Shown: positions 7,044 to 14,993 of the stretch, piece after piece
How positions within the stretch are numbered: the stretch's first letter is position 1
Layout: each line of letters begins with the position of its first letter
NCBI GenBank assembly: GCA_945860945.1
Contig: CAMASG010000016.1
Location: 1-41,861, forward strand
Reading direction: 5' to 3'
DNA: 41,861 nt
Source of the DNA: Akkermansia muciniphila
GTDB lineage: Bacteria; Verrucomicrobiota; Verrucomicrobiia; Limisphaerales; SIAT01
The notes under the pieces: generated by a model
Database searches by the model: none
The model's input: the letters and a program-made list of their open reading frames with translations, nothing else
What the model was told of the DNA's origin: nothing
Made by a program: the position numbers and the translations under genes

Positions 7044-9296
7044 ATGAACCCAGTCCACGTGATTGCCTATCAAGATGGCGTCGCGCTCGGCCAATACCAT
7101 TTGGAACCGGGCGAATACGTGGTGGGCAAAGCGGAGGACTGCTCCATCGTCCTGCGGACGGACGCTGTTTCCAGCTATCACGCGACGCTGATTGTCACAG
7201 CAGAAGGTCTGGCTGTGGAGGATCTCGGTAGCGCCGAAGGAACGTTTCTGGACGGTCAACCCGTGATGGAACGTACGGCGTTCACTCCCGCTGAATCTCT
7301 TCAACTCGGCGGCGTGTTAATCCAAGTCGCTGGGGAGGCTACCGCATCGGCCTCCGACCAATTCGCGCGCAAAGTCGGCCACGGTCGGTTCACTTTATTG
7401 AAGGAGCTTGGTCGTGGCGGAATGGGCGTGGTTTGGTTGGCGCACGATCGCGATTTGGATTCCGACGTCGCCGTTAAACTGCTTCCGGAGGAAGTCGCTG
7501 CCGATGCCATCACGCTCTCGGAGATGCGTGCCGAGGTGCTCAAAAGTCGGCGGCTGACCCATCCCAACATCGTGCGGATACACGATCTCGTTTGCCCTCC
7601 AGACGAGGCGCCGGTGATTTCGATGGAGTATATCGACGGCCAGAATTTGGCGGACATGAAGGCGCGATCCGAAGGCCAATTCATCCGCTGGGAAAATCTC
7701 GAGCCGCTCCTGCAGCAGTTGTGTTCGGCCTTGGATTACGCGCATCGGCATGGCGTGGTGCATCGTGATTTGAAGCCGTCCAATCTGATGATGGATGAAG
7801 CTGGGCATCTTCGGTTAGCGGATTTCGGCGTGGCAGCGATCTTAAATGAGGCTCGCATCGGGCAATCGGGAAATGTGGGTGGCGGCACGCTTTTGTATAT
7901 GAGCCCGCAGCAGATGCAGGGGCTTCCGCCCAGCGTGTCGGACGATATCTACGCGCTCGGCGCCACGCTTTACGATTTGTTGACCGGCCACCCTCCGTTC
8001 TATCTCGGCGACATCGTGAACGAGGTTCAGAACACCGCGCCCGAACCGATCGAGAAACGGCTCGCGCGATTCCGCATCCAAAACGATGTGCCATCGGACG
8101 TGTGCGCGATGGTGATGGCGTGCCTCTCGAAGAATCCGGAGCAGCGCCCGTTGAGCGCGCAGGCGATGGCCGATTGGATGGGCATCTCGAGCTTAGAGAC
8201 GACATATGGCGGAGCGATGGCGCGTGCGGTGTCGGCTAAAAATAAATCAGCCGTTGCGCCAAAGAAGCCGCGCGAAATCGCGCCAGTTGTCACAGCCAAG
8301 CAGGTGTGGGTGTTTCGAACACTCCTCGTTTTAGTCACTGTGGGATTGGCGGTGGGCGCGTTTTATTATTTCCTCGCCGCCGCGCGGAGTTCCTATTCCG
8401 TCTTTGCGTGGGGTAGCGATGAGCAAAACCAAATCAGCGTGCCATACAATCTTGCTTCGGTGCGCGCCATCGCCGCCGGCAAGACACACAGCATGGCACT
8501 GACCATGGATAGCAACGTGGTCGTCTGGAGCCAGATAAAAAACAAATCTCTCCGGCACGCAATCACCTCGCGCGATATCACGGCCATCGCTGCTGGCGAC
8601 GATTTTTGCGCGATCCTTCTTCGCAGCGGGCGTATTGCCATTTGGGGCAAGGCGTGGGAGGAATTGGCTGAGAAAGAAGGGGAGAATCCGGCCGATTCAA
8701 AAGAGAAAGGGAAAGGGAAGGAGCGGGAAAGGAAAACGCTGCCGCCCTATTCGCCGCCGGATTTGACGAACGTGGTGAAGATCGCGGCCGGCGATACTCA
8801 CCTCCTCGCGCTTACGAAGGAAGGTAAACTTTACGAGCTGCTTCCTGAAAAAGGCCCGAATCTGGCGGCGTGGCCGACTGTCGCGGGCGTGATTCGGGAA
8901 ATCACCGCGGGCGGCGAGCAGAACGCCGCGTTGATGCTCGATGGCAGCGTTCTCGCGTGGAATCGAAGTAAGCCGTCCGAGAACATCGCGCCGAAAGATC
9001 TGACCGACATCCGCGCGGTGGCGGTTGGACAGAATCATTTTCTGGCTCTGAAACGCGACGGCACAGTTGCGGCGTGGGGAAGTGATGACAAGAAGCAAGC
9101 GACCGTTCCGAAAGGTTTGCGGGAAGTGGAGTTCATCGCGGCGGGCGGCGGTCATAGCCTGGCCCTGACACGCTCGGGAAAAGTGATTGCGTGGGGCGAC
9201 AACTCATCCGGTCAGGCCAAGATTCCTTTCGCTCTCTCTCGCATGTCGGCCATCGCGGCCGGCGGCAAGCACAGCCTCGCGCTTAAAGCGGAATAA
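7044..9296 (+). CDS. FHA-Ser/Thr protein kinase with transmembrane segment and RCC1-like propeller
   Basis: The 750-residue membrane signalling protein has an FHA domain at about 20-95, a Hanks-type kinase at about 116-385, one transmembrane helix at about 423-443 and RCC1-like repeats at about 450-750. The kinase is complete: GRGGMGVV loop, K145, HRDLKPSN with D242, and the DFG aspartate D260. The APE motif reads SPQ. The FHA keeps S44 and H46, but the usual GR is GK (28-29), which may weaken phosphothreonine binding. Six or so repeats of the type IAAG-x-HS-x-AL and VxAWG form the C-terminus; one contains a Lys/Glu-rich insert (about residues 545-570). With a single membrane helix after a cytoplasmic kinase, the propeller should face the periplasm. 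The kinase call is sure; the ligand of the propeller is unknown. Confidence 0.93.
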   Translation: MNPVHVIAYQDGVALGQYHLEPGEYVVGKAEDCSIVLRTDAVSSYHATLIVTAEGLAVEDLGSAEGTFLDGQPVMERTAFTPAESLQLGGVLIQVAGEATASASDQFARKVGHGRFTLLKELGRGGMGVVWLAHDRDLDSDVAVKLLPEEVAADAITLSEMRAEVLKSRRLTHPNIVRIHDLVCPPDEAPVISMEYIDGQNLADMKARSEGQFIRWENLEPLLQQLCSALDYAHRHGVVHRDLKPSNLMMDEAGHLRLADFGVAAILNEARIGQSGNVGGGTLLYMSPQQMQGLPPSVSDDIYALGATLYDLLTGHPPFYLGDIVNEVQNTAPEPIEKRLARFRIQNDVPSDVCAMVMACLSKNPEQRPLSAQAMADWMGISSLETTYGGAMARAVSAKNKSAVAPKKPREIAPVVTAKQVWVFRTLLVLVTVGLAVGAFYYFLAAARSSYSVFAWGSDEQNQISVPYNLASVRAIAAGKTHSMALTMDSNVVVWSQIKNKSLRHAITSRDITAIAAGDDFCAILLRSGRIAIWGKAWEELAEKEGENPADSKEKGKGKERERKTLPPYSPPDLTNVVKIAAGDTHLLALTKEGKLYELLPEKGPNLAAWPTVAGVIREITAGGEQNAALMLDGSVLAWNRSKPSENIAPKDLTDIRAVAVGQNHFLALKRDGTVAAWGSDDKKQATVPKGLREVEFIAAGGGHSLALTRSGKVIAWGDNSSGQAKIPFALSRMSAIAAGGKHSLALKAE

Positions 9297-9409
9297 GTTT
9301 CGGTCCCTGCTCGCTGGAGGTTTTCACGCCGACTTCGTGTTTTGATCGTGTTCCGAAAATAATTCTAAAGTCTCTCTCCCGGTATCCGACTATTCTTCTG
9401 AGAACTTTA

Positions 9410-9476
9410 GTGCGCCGGCATGGAGGCTGGGTTTCGGAAACACACGGAAGTGTTCTGAACTTCCATGCCGGCGCAC
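9410..9476. repeat. REP-like long inverted repeat
   Basis: GTGCGCCGGCATGGA (9410-9424) is perfectly complementary to TCCATGCCGGCGCAC (9462-9476). The 37-nt loop holds an inner imperfect hairpin, AACAC (9439-9443) with GTGTT (9450-9454). The shape and size fit a bacterial interspersed palindromic element. It is non-coding: the upstream ATG at 9465 that would lengthen the following kinase lies inside the right arm. Confidence 0.7.
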
Positions 9477-9480
9477 CTTC

Positions 9481-9499
9481 CTGCCGGATTTTTCGGCAG
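9481..9499. repeat. Small hairpin adjoining the REP-like element
   Basis: CTGCCG (9481-9486) pairs perfectly with CGGCAG (9494-9499) around the 7-nt loop GATTTTT. It starts 4 bp after the long inverted repeat and may be part of the same element or a leader structure of the kinase gene. Confidence 0.45.
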
Positions 9500-9572
9500 A
9501 GTTTTCAAAAGGCTAACCAGCCGCGGTCGCAAGGAGTGTGATTTCGGTGGAGGCCTCGAATTTGCGAAAGCC

Positions 9573-10871
9573 ATGTCGAACTCATCGACCAAAATTATAG
9601 TGTCCAAGGATGGGCGCGTGCTCGGTCGCTACCTAATCGGGGCGGGCGAATATCTGGTCGGGCGCGATGGCGATTGCTGCATTCTCGTGGATAGCGAGGA
9701 GGTTTCGCGCCGGCACGCGCGGTTGATGATTTCCGACCTCGGCATCGAAGTGGAGGATCTCGGCAGCACTTCCGGCACGTTCCTCGACGGCGCGACCATT
9801 CGCGGCCGGGTGAAATTACCGCCGACACGCCAACTGCAGATTGGCAACGTCGTGTTGAGCGTAGAGGCGGATGGGTTCGAGGGTGAGTTGACCATCGGCA
9901 AAGAGGTCGGCAGCGGACGCTACAAGCTCGCTGAACAGCTTGGCCGCGGTGGAATGGGGGTGGTTTGGCTGGCGGAGGATCTGGAATTGCGCGACTGGGT
10001 TGCGCTTAAGTTTTTGCCACGCGAAATTTCAGAGGATCCCGTCGCGCTGAGCGAACTGCGGCAGGAGACGTTGAAGTGCCGCAGGCTCACGCACCCGAAT
10101 GTCATTCGCGTTCACGATCTCGTTCATCAACGTGGCGAGATGCCGTTCATCACGATGGAATATGTGGCCGGCTCGAATCTCAGCGTGCTGCGCACACAGC
10201 AGCCGGGCGGCGCGTTCGCGTGGGCCGAGTTGAGTCCAATGGCACAACAGCTTTGCGAAGCGCTCGATTACGCGCACCGGCGCAAGGTGATCCACCGCGA
10301 CCTCAAGCCGGCCAACATGATGCTCGATACCGACGGCCAGCTGAAGCTCGCCGACTTCGGCCTCGCCGCGAGCATCAGCGACTCCGTCACGCGCGTCACG
10401 CTCTGCCGCAGCATCAGCGGCACGCTTTGCTACATGAGCCCGCAGCAGATGGACGGCCGTACGCCGCAGCCGACGGACGACATCTACGCGCTCGGCGCGA
10501 CGCTCTACGAATTGCTTACCGGCAAGCCACCGTTCCACACGGGCGACTTGATGCATCAAGTGCGGAACCTCGAACCCGAGCCGCTTTCACAGCGTCTCGC
10601 CGAGCGCGGCCTTTCGAATCAGGTGCCGTTCAAAGTCGAATCGGTCATCATGGATTGCCTCTCGAAAACGCCGGAGGCGCGGCCGCAAACAGCGCTCGAT
10701 GTGGCGAACCGTTTGAAAAACACAGGTCCAGATTTCGGGCCGCCGGCCATGGTCAAAGCCGCCTCCGCTTCGGCTTCGAGCGGTTCGTTTGGTTACTGGG
10801 TCATCCTCGTTGTGGTTGTGGGATTGATGATGTTCTTCTTCCGGTCCGCTCTGCTGAACGTGGCGAAGTGA
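9573..10871 (+). CDS. FHA-Ser/Thr protein kinase with C-terminal membrane anchor
   Basis: The protein has 432 residues from the ATG at 9573. That start aligns the FHA domain with its upstream paralogue; a longer start at 9465 would place 36 odd residues, encoded partly in the REP-like repeat, in front. The FHA at about 20-95 is classical (GR with R31, S45, H48, EDLGSTSGTFLDG). The kinase at about 117-385 has GRGGMGVV, K146, HRDLKP with D243, DFG with D261, and SPQ in place of APE. After a Ser/Ala linker a single hydrophobic helix (about 408-428) ends the protein with almost nothing beyond it. It is close to the propeller-bearing kinase in sequence and order of domains, so tandem duplication followed by loss or gain of the propeller is likely. 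Confidence 0.92.
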   Translation: MSNSSTKIIVSKDGRVLGRYLIGAGEYLVGRDGDCCILVDSEEVSRRHARLMISDLGIEVEDLGSTSGTFLDGATIRGRVKLPPTRQLQIGNVVLSVEADGFEGELTIGKEVGSGRYKLAEQLGRGGMGVVWLAEDLELRDWVALKFLPREISEDPVALSELRQETLKCRRLTHPNVIRVHDLVHQRGEMPFITMEYVAGSNLSVLRTQQPGGAFAWAELSPMAQQLCEALDYAHRRKVIHRDLKPANMMLDTDGQLKLADFGLAASISDSVTRVTLCRSISGTLCYMSPQQMDGRTPQPTDDIYALGATLYELLTGKPPFHTGDLMHQVRNLEPEPLSQRLAERGLSNQVPFKVESVIMDCLSKTPEARPQTALDVANRLKNTGPDFGPPAMVKAASASASSGSFGYWVILVVVVGLMMFFFRSALLNVAK

Positions 10872-10932
10872 CGCTGCGGTTCCCGCTTCTTGTTCATTGC
10901 GACGGACTCCATCGAAAGTTAGACTCCGCCGG

Positions 10933-12468
10933 ATGAGTTCAAAAGGTGCGGTCTATCTCGTTGGGGCCGGTCCGGGCGATGCGGGTCTGCTCACGTTGCG
11001 CGGTGCCGAGTTGCTGCGGCGCGCGGACGTGGTGGTCTACGACGCGCTCGTGAATCCCGATTTGCTCCGCCTCGCGCCTCGCACGACTGAGTTTATTTAC
11101 GGCGGCAAGCGCGCCAAAGCCCACGCCATCCCGCAGGAAGAGTTGAACAAGCTCCTTGTCGTGAAAGCGAAGGAAGGCAAGTGCGTCGTGCGTCTCAAAG
11201 GCGGCGACCCCTACGTTTTCGGACGCGGCGGCGAGGAAGCCGAAGAGCTCGTGGCGGCTGGCGTGATGTTCGAAGTCGTGCCCGGAATCTCCTCCATCGT
11301 CGCGGCCGGTAATTACGCGGGCATCCCCATCACACACCGCGATCATTGTTCTAGTTTCACCGTGTTGACCGGTCACGAAGATCCGACGAAGGAAGCGAGC
11401 AACCTCGACTGGGCGCGGTTGGCGAAGGACTCCGGCACGAAGGTCGTGCTGATGGGCGTGGAGCGCATTCGACAGATTGCCAGCCAGCTTGTGGAGAATG
11501 GTGCGGCCGCGCGGACGCCCGTGGCGATGATTCGTTGGGGCACGACGGGCCGTCAGCAGGTGATTGAAGGCACGCTCGCGACCGTTGCTGACATGGCAGA
11601 AAAGGTGAACTTCGCGTCACCAGCCGTGACCATCATCGGCAGCGTGGTGAGCCTTCGCAAAAAGCTGAACTGGTTCGAGCGCCGGCCGCTCTTCGGCCAA
11701 CGCGTCGTCGTCACGCGCACGCGCGAGCAGGCGAGCCAGCTCACGTCGCGTTTGATTGAACGCGGCGCGGAAGTGCTGGAGGTTCCGACGATTAAGATCG
11801 TTCCGCCGGACGACAGGCAGTCTCTGGTCGAATCGCTGGCCGGTCTCGGCGAATACGATTGGCTTGTGTTCACCAGCCCGAACGGTGTCACGGCCTTCTT
11901 CGATTATTTCTTCAAGGCCCACAATGATCTGCGCAACCTCGGTAACGTGCGCCTCGCGGCCGTCGGCCCCGCCACTGCGGCGAAGTTACAAGAGCTGCAT
12001 CTGCGTGTGGACGCGATGCCCGCGCAATACGTCGCCAAGGCCGTGGCGAAGGCCATCTCCGATTATGAGAGCGTGGAGAATCTGCGCCTGTTGCTGTTAC
12101 GCGCCGAGGTGGCGAGCCCCGAGCTTCCGCAGCAACTCGAGGAGCTGGGCGCGATCGTGGACGACGTCGCCGTCTATCGCACCGTGCCGGAGACGGAGGA
12201 TCTGACCGGCTCGGCGGCGCGACTCGAGGAAGAGGGCGCGGATTGGATCACCTTCGCGAGCAGCTCGGCGGTGGAGAATTTCCACGCGCGGTTTGATTTG
12301 CCGAAGCACTTATCGAAATTTCCGAAGACGCGGCTGCTCTCCATCGGCCCAGAGACGAGCAAGGCGCTGACGGTGCTGAATCTCAAGCCGTCGGTCGAAG
12401 CCAACCCGCACACGATTGACGGGATGGTTTCTGCGTTGGAGAAATCTCTGAAGACAGCGCAACGCTGA
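10933..12468 (+). CDS. cobA-hemD: Uroporphyrinogen-III C-methyltransferase / uroporphyrinogen-III synthase fusion
   Basis: This is a bifunctional tetrapyrrole enzyme of 511 residues. The N-terminal half (about 5-250) is an SAM-dependent uroporphyrinogen-III methyltransferase: VYLVGAGPGDAGLLTLRG, VVYDALVNPDLL, CVVRLKGGDPYVFGRGGEE and VVPGISS. It makes precorrin-2 for sirohaem or cobalamin. The C-terminal half (about 265-511) is HemD-like (VVVTRTREQASQL, DWLVFTSPNGVTAFF, WITFASSSAVENF) and would close hydroxymethylbilane to uroporphyrinogen III. The start ATG at 10933 follows a short GC-rich spacer; a start at 10897 adds 12 unlikely residues. No other haem gene lies in the window. It converges on the AEC permease gene. 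Confidence 0.95.
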   Translation: MSSKGAVYLVGAGPGDAGLLTLRGAELLRRADVVVYDALVNPDLLRLAPRTTEFIYGGKRAKAHAIPQEELNKLLVVKAKEGKCVVRLKGGDPYVFGRGGEEAEELVAAGVMFEVVPGISSIVAAGNYAGIPITHRDHCSSFTVLTGHEDPTKEASNLDWARLAKDSGTKVVLMGVERIRQIASQLVENGAAARTPVAMIRWGTTGRQQVIEGTLATVADMAEKVNFASPAVTIIGSVVSLRKKLNWFERRPLFGQRVVVTRTREQASQLTSRLIERGAEVLEVPTIKIVPPDDRQSLVESLAGLGEYDWLVFTSPNGVTAFFDYFFKAHNDLRNLGNVRLAAVGPATAAKLQELHLRVDAMPAQYVAKAVAKAISDYESVENLRLLLLRAEVASPELPQQLEELGAIVDDVAVYRTVPETEDLTGSAARLEEEGADWITFASSSAVENFHARFDLPKHLSKFPKTRLLSIGPETSKALTVLNLKPSVEANPHTIDGMVSALEKSLKTAQR

Positions 12469-12529
12469 CTCGTGTTGGCGAGGTTGGTGGGACGTGGATT
12501 TCAGGGCGTCGCGCGCGCCGCCGCTTGAA

Positions 12530-13492
12530 TCACTTCATCTCAAAACCTAGGAACTTCATTCCGAAACGAACCCACAGGGGAATCGTCACGAGACCGATGG
12601 CCGAGGTGCCGACGATCACGCGCATCGCGGTGACGGTGTCGCCGCCGTAGTGCTTCGTCATGATGAGCGGGAAAACCGCTGCGGGCATCGCCGCCTGTAA
12701 CATCAGCACGCGCTGCAGTTCCAATGACAATGGAACTGGGGCGAACTTCGCCACAAGCAGGAAGACCACCGGCAACACGCCCAATCGTAGTAGGCAACTG
12801 GTGCTCATCACGCGCCAGCCGTGTGCGGGGTGAAATTCATGGAGATGATCGCTGATGATCGCGCCGGTGAGCACGAGTCCTATCGGGATGGCGCATTCGC
12901 CCAGCATTCTCGCCGCAGTTATCAAAACGTCGGGCACGTGTGGATACGTGCCGCTGAAGTTCAGCGCCAGCGTGATGAGAATCGTGATGACCGAGGGGTT
13001 GAAGATTTTCCGAAGGAGCGGTTCGCCTTCCTTCCGACTCAACAGCGCAGCACCAAATGTCCACAGCGCCACTTCGACGCCGAGGTTGAACACGACGAGG
13101 ATGCCGACGGTCTCGCGATCGAAGAGCATCAACGCCAGCGGCAGGGGCACGTAACCGTAATTAAAGAGACCGGTGACATACGCGAACGTGCGGCGCGTGC
13201 GGTCGTCGCCGATGCCGGTCGCGTGAGCAGCGAGTCCCGCCACTCCGATGCCGAGCGCGACAGTGCCGAAGCCGAGCATCGGCGCGATGAACATATCGCC
13301 GAGACGGAGCAGGGCGGGATTGCCGAGGACTTTTTCGAAAATGAAGGCGGGCACGAGCACGTTGATCGTCAGGCGCATCAGGCTCTGATCGGCTTCTTCG
13401 GTAAGCCATTCGCGGCGTCGGGCCAGCATGCCTGCTGCGGCGAGGATGAAAATCGGCAGGACTGCGGCGAGGACGATGAGGAATTCTTTCAC
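12530..13492 (-). CDS. AEC-family permease (auxin efflux carrier-like)
   Basis: This is an inner-membrane protein of 320 residues with about ten hydrophobic segments in two halves, the pattern of the AEC/BASS-fold family. Members export or import small organic anions such as malate or malonate. Diagnostic stretches include LTINVLVPAFIFEKV near the N-terminus, the mid-protein LFNYGYVPLPLALML, and the C-terminal LQAAMPAAVFPLIMTKHYGGD. The GTG at 13492 is preferred because it directly precedes the first membrane helix and lies 17 bp after the stop of the upstream gene; longer readings overlap that gene. It is the last gene of a minus-strand run and its substrate cannot be deduced. Confidence 0.88.
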   Translation of the reverse strand: MKEFLIVLAAVLPIFILAAAGMLARRREWLTEEADQSLMRLTINVLVPAFIFEKVLGNPALLRLGDMFIAPMLGFGTVALGIGVAGLAAHATGIGDDRTRRTFAYVTGLFNYGYVPLPLALMLFDRETVGILVVFNLGVEVALWTFGAALLSRKEGEPLLRKIFNPSVITILITLALNFSGTYPHVPDVLITAARMLGECAIPIGLVLTGAIISDHLHEFHPAHGWRVMSTSCLLRLGVLPVVFLLVAKFAPVPLSLELQRVLMLQAAMPAAVFPLIMTKHYGGDTVTAMRVIVGTSAIGLVTIPLWVRFGMKFLGFEMK

Positions 13493-13509
13493 GGTTGAAA
13501 ATCGGCTGG

Positions 13510-14085
13510 CTAGTGCGTCGTGACCGCGGAGAAACGTTCGAGCAACACTTCGAACTCGATGCGCTGAATCTGACGGAGAAGCGGATCGTAATCTGCGGCG
13601 CAACGGTTGCACGCGGCGCTCTCGACGGCATCCACCATCGCGAAGGCGTCCCAACGGCCGTCGGGAATCAACTGACGCTTCAGGTCACCGTGGTTGGTTG
13701 AGCCGAGTAAATCGCCGACGCGGCGCGCGATTTCGGAAAAGCTCGGATGCGTGCCGACGCGGCGGAACCAGTATTTCGCATTCGCGTAGTCCGGTTCACG
13801 GCGGTGCATGATTCCGTGAAGGAAGCTGCCATCGGCCGACTCGATATCTTGCGAGAGCGTGTGCGATTCATCGAGATAATCGTGCCAGAGCAGCGCGGTG
13901 GAACGGACGAGTGATTGCGCGTCATCGGACAACGCGTTCTTTTTAAACACGCTATCGAGTTGGCGATTCAATTCGGCGAGCAGTGTGCGGCCAACACGCG
14001 GCTCGGGGCCGAGCGCAGGCAAATCGTCGCCGGCAAAGAGCGGCTTCAAAATCATCAGTGCGTTGTGTGGGGAACAGCCTGTCAT
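13510..14085 (-). CDS. Unrecognised protein with HRREPD...NAKYWFR motif
   Basis: The product is a soluble-looking protein of 191 residues with no signal peptide or membrane segment. I cannot assign a function. The central block is unusually rich in His, Trp, Asp and Tyr: ALLWHDYLDESH, SFLHGIMHRREPDYANAKYW and FRRVGTHPSF. Such blocks usually mark a conserved active or metal-binding site. I have the impression of similar hypothetical proteins in Verrucomicrobiota and Planctomycetota but cannot confirm it here. There is a second possible start 10 codons in (MILKPLF, at 14055). Spacing of 33 bp after the aminotransferase gene and 17 bp before the permease gene suggests co-transcription. Confidence 0.75.
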   Translation of the reverse strand: MTGCSPHNALMILKPLFAGDDLPALGPEPRVGRTLLAELNRQLDSVFKKNALSDDAQSLVRSTALLWHDYLDESHTLSQDIESADGSFLHGIMHRREPDYANAKYWFRRVGTHPSFSEIARRVGDLLGSTNHGDLKRQLIPDGRWDAFAMVDAVESAACNRCAADYDPLLRQIQRIEFEVLLERFSAVTTH

Positions 14086-14118
14086 CGACGGTGGTTCTCC
14101 GGTTTCCCTCGTGGATTG

Positions 14119-14955
14119 TCAATGACCCGCGCGCAACGCCTCGGTGTAACCACCGCGGAGACGCGCAGTGAGAGGCGATTGCGGAATCGGTGCGCCGTCG
14201 AGTGTGGAAACTTCAGTGATGCCTTGGACACTGTTGGTGAGAAAAATGCCTTCGGTGGAAGTCAGCTGCGCTGGCGTGATGGCGGTTTCGCGCGCCGTCA
14301 ATCCGAGACGTTGGCACAACTCGATCACGAAGCCGCGCGTGATGCCGGCAACCGCACCGCTCGTGATGGGCGGCGTGGAGACGGTATTTCCTGAAATCCA
14401 AAAGAGGTTGCTGGCTGTGGCCTCGGCGACGTCGCCGTGAGTGTTGATCAATAGCGCGTCATCCGCGCCGTGAGCATCGGCTTCGGAGCGTGCGAGAACG
14501 TTCGTGAGCTTGTTGGAGGTCTTGGCTTGGTTCAGCGAATCATCGGATGCGAGTGGTTGATTCGCGGTGATGAGGCGAATCGATTTGGCATTCTCAAGCT
14601 CTGGCGCGGGATGGAGCGACATCGCAATCGTCGGCTTCTCACAACCTTTGGTGGAGTAGCCGCGCGGACCTGTGCCGCGTGAAAGGTTCAGGCGCAACAC
14701 TGAATCTGGCATTTGATTCCGCTCGATGACTTGCGCGGCGAAGTCGGTCAGCGCGGCGTCACTGAGCGGCATGTTCAACTGGAGCAATTCTGCGCCGTGT
14801 CGGAGTCGGGCGAGATGGCGGCCCCAGAGAAACGGACGTCCGTCGCAGACACGCGTCGTCTCAAAAAGGCCGTCGCCGTAGAGAAAACCGCGGTCAAAAA
14901 TGGAGACGACCGCGTCCGCTTCGGGGACGAATTGGCCGTTTAGAAAAACGATCAC
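14119..14955 (-). CDS. Class IV (PLP) aminotransferase / aminodeoxychorismate lyase-like
   Basis: This is a fold-type IV PLP enzyme of 278 residues, with a GTG start at 14955. The N-terminus reads VIVFLNGQFVPE, then the family signature FDRGFLYGDGLFETTRV. K145 in AKTSNKLTNVL aligns with the catalytic lysine, and ALLINTHGDVAEATASNLFW is the cofactor-binding block. The SNLFW ending resembles PabC (4-amino-4-deoxychorismate lyase, folate pathway) more than the branched-chain or D-amino-acid aminotransferases, but these subfamilies are not safely separated by eye. Upstream in-frame codons read an Arg/His-rich shadow of the DUF1501 gene and are rejected. It follows that gene by 38 bp. Confidence 0.87.
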   Translation of the reverse strand: MIVFLNGQFVPEADAVVSIFDRGFLYGDGLFETTRVCDGRPFLWGRHLARLRHGAELLQLNMPLSDAALTDFAAQVIERNQMPDSVLRLNLSRGTGPRGYSTKGCEKPTIAMSLHPAPELENAKSIRLITANQPLASDDSLNQAKTSNKLTNVLARSEADAHGADDALLINTHGDVAEATASNLFWISGNTVSTPPITSGAVAGITRGFVIELCQRLGLTARETAITPAQLTSTEGIFLTNSVQGITEVSTLDGAPIPQSPLTARLRGGYTEALRAGH

Positions 14956-14993
14956 GGCGCAAGTGTGCGAGGCGCGGGTGTGGCCGTCGAGCG

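Noticed and set aside
9465-9572. 36-residue N-terminal extension of the second FHA-kinase
   Set aside because: Its start lies in the right arm of the REP-like repeat, and the paralogue lacks such an extension; 9573 aligns the FHA domains.
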